DNA of 15,444 bases, from positions 1 through 15,444 of the forward strand of contig WFYB01000114.1 in the NCBI GenBank assembly GCA_015490315.1, in the 5' to 3' direction. The first letter of the stretch is position 1. The number at the start of each line of letters is the position of its first letter. The notes under the pieces were generated by a model, which saw nothing but the letters and a program-made list of their open reading frames with translations, searched no databases and was not told the DNA's origin. A program made the translations under genes and the position numbers. This document shows, one piece after another, positions 1-5,306 of the stretch. The DNA comes from Sulfurovum sp. Lineage in GTDB: Bacteria > Campylobacterota > Campylobacteria > Campylobacterales > Sulfurovaceae.

Positions 1-12
1 AGAGGAATAGCC

Positions 13-291
13 ATGCACAGCATATCACAACTGGAAAAGCAGCAGGTGGGATTGAGACTGCCGAAGTATCTTATAGAGGAGATTGATGCCTTTACGGAGG
101 AGTATGCGGTCAATCGTACCGATATTATCATGGAAGCCATTAAATCGTATATCCAAAGAGAAAAAGAAAATCGCATTTACAAAAGTATCGAAGAGGGGTT
201 TGCACAACTTAGAGATATCCAAGATGGTAAACTGGATGTCAAGAGTCTCGGCACATTGGATGATCTGATCGATGAGCTTGAAAATAGTTAA
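13..291 (+). CDS. Ribbon-helix-helix antitoxin of a type II TA pair
   Basis: This is a 92-aa protein with an N-terminal ribbon-helix-helix DNA-binding fold. A short beta strand (VGLRLPKYL, residues 12-20) is followed by helix IEEIDAFTEEY, a turn NRTD and helix IIMEAIKSYIQRE, the CopG/ParD-like pattern. The acidic C-terminal half (about 50-92) is the expected toxin-binding tail. The start is supported by AGAGGAA at 1-7, just upstream of the ATG. The stop lies 20 nt inside the downstream RelE-like gene, so the two are translationally coupled. From family knowledge, it should neutralise the toxin and repress its own promoter, which lies outside the window. The family call is firm; the exact subclass (CopG, ParD, RelB-like) is not. 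Confidence 0.85.
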   Translation: MHSISQLEKQQVGLRLPKYLIEEIDAFTEEYAVNRTDIIMEAIKSYIQREKENRIYKSIEEGFAQLRDIQDGKLDVKSLGTLDDLIDELENS

Positions 292-604
292 ACTCGACCC
301 CTTTGTCGCAGAGGTCAAGAGGCTTTATAAAAAATACAAAAGTTTGCCGAAGGATCTGCAAAGGCTTTCACACATTCTCTATGAAAATCCACGAGCCGGC
401 ATTGACCTTGGAAATAACTGTTATAAAATACGATTGGGCAACAGCTCTGTACCTACAGGAAAGAGTGGCGGTTTTCGTATCATCTACTATTATTATGACG
501 GTGATGAAAAACTTTTTTTAGTGACGATCTACTCCAAAAAGGATATGGAGAGTATCAGTGACAAAAAGATCACTGAACTCAAAAAAAGATATGGGTTGAA
601 ATAG
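272..604 (+). CDS. RelE/ParE-superfamily toxin
   Basis: This 110-aa basic protein has the RelE-like layout. Two N-terminal helices (residues 9-38) are followed by a strand region YKIRLGNSS (51-59), the signature GKSGGFRIIYYY (63-74), strand LFLVTIYSK (81-89) and a final Lys-rich helix. Arg54, Arg69 and the basic C-terminal residues are the type of residues that contact mRNA in RelE-like ribonucleases. The sequence fits the RelE/HigB-like mRNA interferase branch better than the gyrase-poisoning ParE branch, but this is inference. It overlaps the antitoxin by 20 nt and ends 6 bp from the convergent msrA stop, with no terminator hairpin between them. Its length and signature look intact, so it is probably a working module. 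Confidence 0.82.
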   Translation: MSLKIVKLDPFVAEVKRLYKKYKSLPKDLQRLSHILYENPRAGIDLGNNCYKIRLGNSSVPTGKSGGFRIIYYYYDGDEKLFLVTIYSKKDMESISDKKITELKKRYGLK

Positions 605-610
605 GGGGGA

Positions 611-1141
611 CTACTCATTCACCTTATCCCCAAACTTCTCCATCAGCTTTGCGATCTTTGGCGGGATGACGGCGTTGCAGTAGCCCTGCATGGGGTTTTG
701 TCTATAGTAGTCCTGATGATACGCCTCTGCAGGGTAGTAGTTTTGCAGTGGTTCGAGTGTGGTGACGATAGGGTCGCTGTAGTCGGCTTGAGCTCTTTCG
801 ATAGCGCGTTTGGCAGCTTCGAGTTCTTCATCATTTTGGTAGCAGATACAGGAGCGGTACTGCGTACCGACATCGGCACCCTGGCGGTTGAGTGTCGTGG
901 GATTGTGTGTCGCAAAGAAGACATCCAGCAGGGTATCGAGGTCGATCACCTCATCATCATAGGTTATTTTAATCACTTCGGCATAGCCGCTGTCACCGCT
1001 GCAGACATCTCTGTAGGTCGGATTGGGTAGCGTGCCGTTTGCATAGCCGCTCTCGACATCGCTGACCCCTTTGAGTCTCTCAAATACTGCCTCGGTACAC
1101 CAGAAACATCCGCCGCCTACGATCAATTCTTTTTTTGCCAT
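611..1141 (-). CDS. msrA: Peptide methionine sulfoxide reductase MsrA
   Basis: MsrA reduces methionine-S-sulfoxide in proteins, repairing oxidative damage with electrons from thioredoxin. The 176-aa product carries the catalytic motif GCFWC near the N-terminus (nucleophile Cys12), then the conserved blocks SGYANG, PTYRDVCSGDSGYAEV, FFATHNPTTLNRQGADVGTQYRS and AYHQDYY. A C-terminal Cys155 (GYCN) is the probable resolving cysteine. The start at 1141 was preferred over an in-frame ATG at 1183 because AAAGGAGAA lies 5 nt upstream and the protein then has normal family length. No signal peptide is seen, so it should be cytoplasmic. It is divergent from a thioredoxin gene, its likely electron donor type. 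A weak promoter can be proposed (TTGACT and TATATG on the minus strand, at 1178-1183 and 1157-1162, 15-bp spacer). Confidence 0.95.
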   Translation of the reverse strand: MAKKELIVGGGCFWCTEAVFERLKGVSDVESGYANGTLPNPTYRDVCSGDSGYAEVIKITYDDEVIDLDTLLDVFFATHNPTTLNRQGADVGTQYRSCICYQNDEELEAAKRAIERAQADYSDPIVTTLEPLQNYYPAEAYHQDYYRQNPMQGYCNAVIPPKIAKLMEKFGDKVNE

Positions 1142-1194
1142 AGTTTCTCCTTTAGTCATATACACTAAAACAATTTCAGTCAAAATGCAACCTA

Positions 1195-1212
1195 CGGTTC
1201 ATTTTTGAACCG
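1195..1212. promoter_or_regulatory. Palindrome in the msrA/trxC divergent region
   Basis: CGGTTCA-TTTT-TGAACCG is a perfect 7+7 bp inverted repeat. It ends 10 bp before the TATAAT hexamer of the thioredoxin promoter, so it covers that promoter's -35 region, and it also lies just upstream of the proposed msrA promoter. The placement suits an operator for a redox-responsive regulator, but no regulator is identified. Confidence 0.45.
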
Positions 1213-1222
1213 CTTTCTTCGT

Positions 1223-1228
1223 TATAAT
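1223..1228 (+). promoter_or_regulatory. -10 box of the thioredoxin promoter
   Basis: A consensus TATAAT lies 33 bp before the ATG. TTGAAC at 1205-1210 is only 12 bp upstream, too close for a standard -35. This is tolerable in Campylobacterota, where -35 boxes are often degenerate. A GGAGG ribosome-binding site (1250-1254) follows. Confidence 0.6.
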
Positions 1229-1261
1229 ACCCAATAAAATAAAATTTTCGGAGGTTTTCTC

Positions 1262-1690
1262 ATGAATATCAATGTTGTATGTCCTCACTGTCTCAAAGTG
1301 AACCGTATCCCAAAGAAAGATCACTACAGCAAAGCCAACTGCGGTGCCTGTAAGCAGTCTCTACTTAACAGCAAGCCTGTCAATGCAGACCAGCAGACAT
1401 TCAATACATTTGTCAACAATTCGGATCTGCCGATCGTGGTGGATTTCTGGGCACCATGGTGCGGTCCGTGCCGTATGATGGCACCAGCCTTTGAAGAGGC
1501 GGCACTCTCTTTGCCGCTCAAAGCCCAGTTTCTGAAGGTCAATACTGAGGAGCAGCCGCAGCTTGGAGCGCAGTTCGGTATACAGAGTATTCCGACGATG
1601 ATCATCTTCAAAAACGGCAAAGAGGTCGATCGTGTCAGCGGTGCACTCAGCGCACAGCAGATCAAACAGTGGGTAGAACAGTACGCATAA
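1262..1690 (+). CDS. trxC: Thioredoxin with N-terminal zinc ribbon (thioredoxin 2 type)
   Basis: This 142-aa cytoplasmic thiol-disulfide oxidoreductase has the TrxC architecture. Residues 1-35 hold two CxxC pairs (Cys7/Cys10 in CPHC, Cys27/Cys30 in CGAC) that would bind zinc. The thioredoxin fold follows, with active site WCGPC (Cys67/Cys70) in a FWAPWCGPC context and the cis-proline in SIPT (Pro111). Length matches E. coli TrxC (about 139 aa). The start is set by GGAGG 7 nt upstream. It is divergent from msrA, whose enzyme needs thioredoxin for turnover, and is followed by a strong terminator, so it is probably monocistronic. From family knowledge, TrxC proteins are oxidative-stress thioredoxins, and their zinc can be released upon oxidation. 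Confidence 0.93.
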   Translation: MNINVVCPHCLKVNRIPKKDHYSKANCGACKQSLLNSKPVNADQQTFNTFVNNSDLPIVVDFWAPWCGPCRMMAPAFEEAALSLPLKAQFLKVNTEEQPQLGAQFGIQSIPTMIIFKNGKEVDRVSGALSAQQIKQWVEQYA

Positions 1691-1720
1691 CAGGTTTCCC
1701 TCACCATTTTACTCTCCCTT

Positions 1721-1750
1721 AAAAGCGGCAGCTTTCTGCCGCTTTTATAT
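1721..1750 (+). terminator. Rho-independent terminator after trxC
   Basis: The hairpin AAAAGCGGCAG-CTTT-CTGCCGCTTTT has an 11-bp perfect stem and a 4-nt loop, followed by a short A/T stretch. It separates trxC from the two-component operon. The A-rich 5' arm means it could also act on minus-strand transcripts. Confidence 0.85.
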
Positions 1751-1765
1751 TTCATTTACCTTTTT

Positions 1766-1774
1766 TGATACAAT
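1766..1774 (+). promoter_or_regulatory. Extended -10 promoter of the two-component operon
   Basis: TGATACAAT fits the TGnTATAAT extended -10 form, preceded by a T-run (1761-1766) as is common in Campylobacterota promoters. It lies about 30 bp before the response-regulator ATG. A second A/T-rich candidate, TATAAA at 1780-1785, cannot be excluded. No convincing -35 is seen. Confidence 0.45.
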
Positions 1775-1804
1775 TACCTTATAAATTTAATATTTAGGAT
1801 ATAT

Positions 1805-2476
1805 ATGGGTAAGATACTGCTCCTTGAAGATGATGCCAACCTCAATGAAACAGTCACAGAGTTCCTTGAAGAGCAGGGACATGAAGTGGTGAGCGTTTAT
1901 GACGGACATGAAGCGCAGGAGAAGCTCTATGAGAGCAAGTATGATCTGCTGCTGCTGGATGTCAATACGCCCGGTGTGAACGGTTTTGAGGTGCTCAAAG
2001 AAGCCAGAGAGAACGATGTGGTCGCACCGGCGATCTATATCACTTCCCTTGATTCGGTCGATGATCTCGAAAAAGGCTTTGAGAGCGGTTGTGATGATTA
2101 TATCCGTAAACCCTTTGAACTCAAAGAGTTGTTGATTCGTGTCGAGACTTTGCTGAAGCGGAGTTTTTTCCATGAAGCCAAGGAGCTCAGACAGATAGCG
2201 GACAATATTACCTACGATATCAAGAACAATGAACTGATCGTAGATGGTGAGGCGGTCAATCTGGGCAACAAAGAGGCGCGTCTTCTGAAACTCTTTATGA
2301 AAAATGAGGGAGAGGTGATCATCCATGAACGGATCTACAAACATCTGTGGGATTTTGATGAAGAGCCGAGCGATACAGCACTTCGTACCTATATCAAAAA
2401 TCTGCGCAAAATCATAGGGAAAGAAAGAATTGTCAGCATCAAAAAACAGGGCTACAAGTTCAGTGCTCAAAAGTGA
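1805..2476 (+). CDS. OmpR/PhoB-family response regulator
   Basis: The 223-aa protein has a receiver domain (residues 1-120) and a winged-helix DNA-binding domain (about 130-223). The receiver has the acidic pair Asp9/Asp10 (LLLEDD), phospho-acceptor Asp52 (LLLLDV), Thr80 (YITS) and Lys102 (RKPF), all as expected for an active regulator. The effector domain shows LGNKEARLLKLFMKN, the recognition-helix region ALRTYIKNLRKIIG and the terminal wing IVSIKKQGYKF. The motif after the phospho-Asp is NTPGVNG, where MLPGMDG is more usual. The ribosome-binding site is weak (TAGGAT). It overlaps the downstream histidine kinase, its evident partner. Target genes are not known from sequence, but the local secreted and cytochrome genes, one with an 11-bp repeated motif in its promoter, are the obvious first candidates. 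Confidence 0.95.
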   Translation: MGKILLLEDDANLNETVTEFLEEQGHEVVSVYDGHEAQEKLYESKYDLLLLDVNTPGVNGFEVLKEARENDVVAPAIYITSLDSVDDLEKGFESGCDDYIRKPFELKELLIRVETLLKRSFFHEAKELRQIADNITYDIKNNELIVDGEAVNLGNKEARLLKLFMKNEGEVIIHERIYKHLWDFDEEPSDTALRTYIKNLRKIIGKERIVSIKKQGYKFSAQK

Positions 2477-3629
2477 GCGCAAGTCGCTTCTGCGCTTTCT
2501 GGCACTCTATACTGCCATGGTGCTGCTGCTGATCGTAGTGATCTCCGCCTTTTACTATGAGACACAGAAAAAGCTGATGCTCTCCAACCAGCGTGCAACC
2601 ATGGCAAAGTATGCCTATATACAGACCAAGCGCCTCAAGGTGCTGCACCACTTCTTTGACGAGCAGCGCACCTATCCGCGTGATCCCCGTTTCAAATCGG
2701 CGATCTATGATATCGAATATAAAAAGATATTCTCTCTGCTGGATGACCCCAATGTGCGGTTTGACAAAGAGATCTACCAGACAGGCAACCATATCCATCT
2801 GGTCAAGACACTCGATGAGTTCTATCTGGGTACTCGCTATCTCATCATCGAGACAGAGGATGACGGCGTATGGAGACAAGAGATCTGGTCGCATATCCTC
2901 GGCTATGGTATCCTGACCTTCTTCTTTTTTATGATATTTGGACTCTTCCTTGCAAGGATGTTCGTGCGCCCGATGAAGGACTCGATCATGCTGCTTGACC
3001 GCTTTATCAAAGATACCACTCATGAGCTCAATACGCCGCTATCGGCGATCCTTGCCAATATCGAGATGATGGATACCGATGTAATGGTCGAGAAGAACAG
3101 AAAAAAGCTCAACCGTATCAATATCGCTGCCAAGACAGTATCGACCCTCTACAAGGATCTTACTTTTTTGACCCTGGAGCAGGAGAAAGAGGATAAGATA
3201 GAGAAGATCAACCTGAAGGAGCTTATACTCGACAGAGCGGAGTACTTCAGTGTTCTGGCAGAGTCGAAGAGACTTAGTTGCGAATTGGATCTCGAAGAGG
3301 CGTATATCGATGCGGATCGCCGCAAGATCACCAGACTGGTAGACAACCTGATATCCAATGCGATTAAATACAACAAACGTGACGGAACGGTAGGGATCAA
3401 ACTGCGCCCGGGATATCTGGAGATATGGGATACCGGTATAGGCATCGCCAAAGAGAAGATACCTTTCATGTTTGACCGCTATATGCGCTTCAACGAGAGT
3501 GAAGGGGGCTTTGGTGTGGGACTGAGCATCGTCAAGATGATCGTAGATGAGTATGGCATCAAGATCGATGTCATTTCGGCAAAAGAGGAGGGTACGAGAA
3601 TGATTTTGCGATGGAAGGATGAGGGATGA
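2463..3629 (+). CDS. Membrane sensor histidine kinase
   Basis: This is the kinase partner of the upstream regulator. From the GTG at 2463 it is 388 aa: TM1 about residues 9-32, a periplasmic sensor region of about 110 aa, TM2 about 146-167, then the H-box DTTHELNTPL (phospho-His187), N-box DNLISNAIKYN, D-box WDTGIGIA and G-box GGFGVGLSIV. The stretch between TM2 and the H-box is only about 20 residues, so there is no full HAMP linker. The sensor region resembles no domain I can name. An in-frame ATG at 2430 would overlap the regulator by 47 nt and add 11 polar residues. GTG 2463 (14-nt overlap) gives a protein beginning LKSERKSLLRFL just before TM1 and is preferred, though neither start has a strong ribosome-binding site. 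The stop overlaps the next start as ATGA. Confidence 0.93.
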   Translation: MLKSERKSLLRFLALYTAMVLLLIVVISAFYYETQKKLMLSNQRATMAKYAYIQTKRLKVLHHFFDEQRTYPRDPRFKSAIYDIEYKKIFSLLDDPNVRFDKEIYQTGNHIHLVKTLDEFYLGTRYLIIETEDDGVWRQEIWSHILGYGILTFFFFMIFGLFLARMFVRPMKDSIMLLDRFIKDTTHELNTPLSAILANIEMMDTDVMVEKNRKKLNRINIAAKTVSTLYKDLTFLTLEQEKEDKIEKINLKELILDRAEYFSVLAESKRLSCELDLEEAYIDADRRKITRLVDNLISNAIKYNKRDGTVGIKLRPGYLEIWDTGIGIAKEKIPFMFDRYMRFNESEGGFGVGLSIVKMIVDEYGIKIDVISAKEEGTRMILRWKDEG

Positions 3630-3958
3630 AAAAGAGCCTGTTTCTACTGCTGTTTCTACTCTTTTTAGGGTATGGAGAGGATGCCTTTGAGCGTAACTGT
3701 GTAGAGTGTCACCGTACACTGCCGGCAACGCTGCAGGAGATGTTCAAGCGCTACCTCCTGGTCTACAGCGGAGAGAAAAACGTCAAAGCGGGTATCAAAC
3801 ACTATTTGCTTTATCCACACAAGGATATCTCGGTGATGTCAGACCTTTTTATCTCCACATACGGTATCAAGCAGCCCACCCGTCTGGATGAAAAAGAGTT
3901 GGACGAGGCTATAGATATCTATTGGGAGAAATTTAAAGTATTTGATAAGTTAAAATAG
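3626..3958 (+). CDS. Small secreted c-type cytochrome, cotranscribed with the kinase
   Basis: This 110-aa protein has a clear signal peptide (MKKSLFLLLFLLFLGYG, cleavage near residue 17-20) and one heme-attachment motif, CVECH (Cys25, Cys28, His29). Met71 (SVMSDLF) or His65 could be the distal heme ligand. The C-terminal part, with DEKELDEAIDIYW, has the helix pattern of a class I cytochrome c end. Its start overlaps the histidine kinase stop as ATGA, so expression is coupled to the two-component system. Placement suggests a periplasmic redox input to, or output of, the kinase; this is inference. It is shorter and less typical than the cytochrome c553 further downstream, and I cannot assign it to a named subfamily. 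Confidence 0.85.
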   Translation: MKKSLFLLLFLLFLGYGEDAFERNCVECHRTLPATLQEMFKRYLLVYSGEKNVKAGIKHYLLYPHKDISVMSDLFISTYGIKQPTRLDEKELDEAIDIYWEKFKVFDKLK

Positions 3959-4009
3959 ATACAATAATTGTGGATAAGGGAGAATAATACTATACAAAAA
4001 GGAAGTAAA

Positions 4010-4333
4010 ATGAAACAACTGTTGATCATTTTGGTACTCGGGACATTTATGACCGTCACTCTGCCGGCATCACATGCTTCAGATCTGAGAAAAGGTCAAA
4101 AGATATTTAAAAAGAAACTCCGTAAAGCATGCCGCTTTTCCGGTGTGAGATTTGCGCGTACCCATACTCAGGATGAGTGGGAAGAGATCTGGGAAGACGG
4201 CAGATTTCCCGCAGAGGCGAAGCGTATATGCCCCAGACTGAAACTCAGAAAGATCAAATCCTCATGGTGGAAACCTGTATATGAGTTCAGCCGAGAATAT
4301 GCCAAGGATGGTTCACACGTACCCCACTGTTAA
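4010..4333 (+). CDS. Secreted three-cysteine protein, heme-less cytochrome-like (copy A)
   Basis: This 107-aa protein has a signal peptide (residues 1 to about 23, ending ASHAS). An in-frame ATG at 3968 would place 14 polar residues before the signal, so 4010 is preferred; AAGGAAG lies 4-10 nt upstream. The mature part begins DLRKGQKIFKKKLRKAC, the layout of a class I cytochrome c N-terminus (GxxI(Y/F)xxxCxxCH), but CxxCH is missing and only Cys41 remains. Other conserved points shared with the next gene are FAR-HTQDEWE (48-57), ICP (Cys74), YEFSREYAKD and a terminal Cys107. It is probably the last gene of the regulator-kinase-cytochrome operon: the gap to the cytochrome is 51 nt without a terminator, and a strong terminator follows. 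Function unknown; periplasmic location inferred. Confidence 0.82.
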   Translation: MKQLLIILVLGTFMTVTLPASHASDLRKGQKIFKKKLRKACRFSGVRFARTHTQDEWEEIWEDGRFPAEAKRICPRLKLRKIKSSWWKPVYEFSREYAKDGSHVPHC

Positions 4334-4348
4334 ACCGGACTTTTTCAG

Positions 4349-4372
4349 CGATGTAATTTCCGATGTAACTTC
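4349..4372. repeat. 12-bp tandem duplication after copy A
   Basis: CGATGTAATTTC is followed directly by CGATGTAACTTC, identical at 11 of 12 positions. It lies between the copy A stop codon and the terminator hairpin. It may be a chance duplication; no function is visible. Confidence 0.6.
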
Positions 4373-4374
4373 TT

Positions 4375-4405
4375 GAAGCAATTTTTCTTAAATTGCTTCT
4401 TTTTT
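4375..4405 (+). terminator. Strong rho-independent terminator
   Basis: GAAGCAATTT-TTCTT-AAATTGCTTC has a perfect 10-bp stem and a 5-nt loop, followed by six T residues. It should end the operon that starts at the response regulator. Confidence 0.92.
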
Positions 4406-4415
4406 ACGCAAACCC

Positions 4416-4447
4416 TTCACAATCTTTTCACAATTCCGTGTTATCAT
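4416..4447 (+). promoter_or_regulatory. Promoter of copy B with 11-bp direct repeats
   Basis: TTCACAAT occurs at 4416-4423 and again at 4427-4434, exactly 11 bp apart on the same face of the helix. An extended -10, TG-T-TATCAT (4439-4447), follows. The repeats occupy the -35 region. Head-to-tail half-sites with 10-11 bp period are the usual arrangement for OmpR/PhoB-family regulators, and such a regulator is encoded 2 kb upstream. The leader is short, with AAAAGGA (4464-4470) before the ATG at 4477. Confidence 0.55.
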
Positions 4448-4476
4448 CTCCGTATCTAAAACGAAAAGGATGAAAC

Positions 4477-4791
4477 ATGACAAATATTACAAAATTGGCG
4501 CTTGCAGCACTGCTCGGACTGGCAGTGTTTTCCACAACTGCTTCGGCAGATGTCAACAAGGGTAAAAAGATCTATATGAAAAAGCTGAAGGCTCCATGTG
4601 GGTTCACAGGTGCGAAGTTTGCACGTATGCACACACAGGATGAGTGGGAAGCGATCAAAGAGGCAGGAAAAATGGGTGAAGAGATCAAGAAGATCTGTCC
4701 AAAGTCTCACTTGAAGCCAAAGTATGAGAATGACATCTATGATTTCTCATATGAGTTTGCAAAAGATTCAGGAAACGTACCTTCTTGCTAA
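4477..4791 (+). CDS. Secreted three-cysteine protein, heme-less cytochrome-like (copy B)
   Basis: This 104-aa paralogue of the upstream copy A has a typical signal peptide (residues 1-24, cleaving after TASA). The mature protein begins DVNKGKKIYMKKLKAPC, resembling a cytochrome c heme-binding helix but without CxxCH. Cys41 and Cys74 fall at exactly the same positions as in copy A, and the chain ends with Cys104 (VPSC). FARMHTQDEWE, KKICPK and DFSYEFAKD are shared with copy A. It has AAAAGGA before its ATG and its own promoter. Codon use looks closer to a well-expressed gene than copy A. No known enzyme motif is visible. Possible roles include metal or heme handling, thiol redox sensing, or an accessory to cytochrome c; none is demonstrated. 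Confidence 0.85.
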   Translation: MTNITKLALAALLGLAVFSTTASADVNKGKKIYMKKLKAPCGFTGAKFARMHTQDEWEAIKEAGKMGEEIKKICPKSHLKPKYENDIYDFSYEFAKDSGNVPSC

Positions 4792-4799
4792 TCTCTTGC

Positions 4800-4827
4800 A
4801 AAGGTTATGGTCCCGACTATGACCTTT
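4800..4827 (+). terminator. Hairpin after copy B, possible terminator
   Basis: AAAGGTTATGG and CTATGACCTTT form an 11-bp stem (two G-U pairs in RNA) around a 6-nt loop, starting 8 nt after the copy B stop. There is no T-run behind it, so termination would be weak or factor-assisted. Confidence 0.45.
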
Positions 4828-4848
4828 AAAACTGGTTAAAGGTAGTTT

Positions 4849-4857
4849 TGGTATAGT
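4849..4857 (+). promoter_or_regulatory. Candidate upstream promoter for cytochrome c553
   Basis: TTTTGGTATAGT contains the extended -10 TGGTATAGT behind a T-run, a form typical of Campylobacterota. A transcript from here would carry a leader of about 100 nt with two inverted repeats (4865-4890 and 4908-4924). Confidence 0.4.
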
Positions 4858-4864
4858 TTGGCTT

Positions 4865-4890
4865 TATAAAAAGTATCAACTCTTTTTATA
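4865..4890. repeat. Perfect 9+9 bp inverted repeat upstream of cytochrome c553
   Basis: TATAAAAAG and CTTTTTATA form a perfect inverted repeat with an 8-bp spacer. There is no T-run behind it, so it is more likely an operator or leader structure than a terminator. Confidence 0.5.
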
Positions 4891-4907
4891 GGTCAAATGT
4901 CAAGGTG

Positions 4908-4924
4908 CCAAAGTGAAACTTTGG
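4908..4924. repeat. 7+7 bp palindrome at the cytochrome c553 promoter
   Basis: CCAAAGT-GAA-ACTTTGG is a perfect inverted repeat. It lies where the -35 region of the proximal -10 (4941-4946) would be. It could be a regulator site or, in an RNA from the upstream promoter, a leader hairpin. Confidence 0.45.
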
Positions 4925-4937
4925 TAAAACAAAAAAT

Positions 4938-4946
4938 TGATAAAAT
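4938..4946 (+). promoter_or_regulatory. Proximal extended -10 of cytochrome c553
   Basis: TGATAAAAT matches TGnTAtAAT. It lies 18 bp before the ATG, so the start site would fall at the AAAGGAA ribosome-binding site, a very short leader. The upstream candidate at 4849-4857 may therefore be the main promoter. Confidence 0.35.
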
Positions 4947-4964
4947 CAACATAAAGGAATTAAA

Positions 4965-5264
4965 ATGAAAAAAATCGCAATCGCAATGTTACTCGCTGGT
5001 TCAACTCTTGTTATGGCAGCTGACGGTGCTGCACTTTTCGCTAAATGTGCAGGATGCCACGGACAAAACGGTGAAAAACCTGCACTCGGTAAATCTGCAG
5101 TGATCAAAGGTCTTCCTGCTGCTAAGATCGAAGAAGATCTCAAAGCATACAAAGCAGGTACACTTAACCAGCACGGAATGGGTGCACTGATGAAAGGTCA
5201 AGTTGCTGCTCTTAGCGACGAAGATATCAAAGCACTTGCTGAGTATATCTCTTCTTTGAAGTAA
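4965..5264 (+). CDS. Periplasmic cytochrome c553
   Basis: This 99-aa class I c-type cytochrome has a signal peptide (residues 1-18, cleaving after VMA). The heme motif CAGCH (Cys28, Cys31, His32) lies in the context AALFAKCAGCHGQNG. A likely distal Met ligand lies in the GMGALMKGQ segment, and the C-terminal helix DEDIKALAEYISSLK is typical of the family. Mature size and pattern match the small cytochrome c553 of Campylobacterota, which carries electrons from the bc1 complex to the cbb3 oxidase. Codon use is strongly biased, as expected for an abundant protein. AAAGGAA precedes the ATG. It lies next to two heme-less relatives and a short terminator-like hairpin. Confidence 0.94.
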   Translation: MKKIAIAMLLAGSTLVMAADGAALFAKCAGCHGQNGEKPALGKSAVIKGLPAAKIEEDLKAYKAGTLNQHGMGALMKGQVAALSDEDIKALAEYISSLK

Positions 5265-5275
5265 TCCTTTTCATA

Positions 5276-5299
5276 TCAAAGCCCTCAGTTGGGCTTTGA
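5276..5299. terminator. Convergent terminator-like hairpin
   Basis: TCAAAGCCC-TCAGTT-GGGCTTTGA has a 9-bp stem and a 6-nt loop. It sits between the convergent cytochrome c553 stop (5264) and lipoprotein stop (5307). No strong T-run is present on either side, but placement and stability suit bidirectional termination. Confidence 0.7.
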
Positions 5300-5306
5300 A
5301 AATACG

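Noticed and set aside
1142..1183. Longer msrA start at 1183
   Set aside because: Adds 14 residues without family support, while ATG 1141 has AAAGGAGAA directly upstream.
3968..4009. Longer start for secreted copy A
   Set aside because: It would put 14 polar residues before the signal peptide; the ATG at 4010 has AAGGAAG upstream and aligns with copy B.
4416..4447. TTCACA boxes read as a normal -35
   Set aside because: Distances to the -10 at 4442 are 20 bp for the first repeat and 9 bp for the second, both off the usual 16-18 bp.
4937..4949. TTGATAAAATCAA resembles an FNR/CRP-type box before cytochrome c553
   Set aside because: It is one base short of TTGATNNNNATCAA and overlaps the -10 box, so it is more likely the promoter itself.
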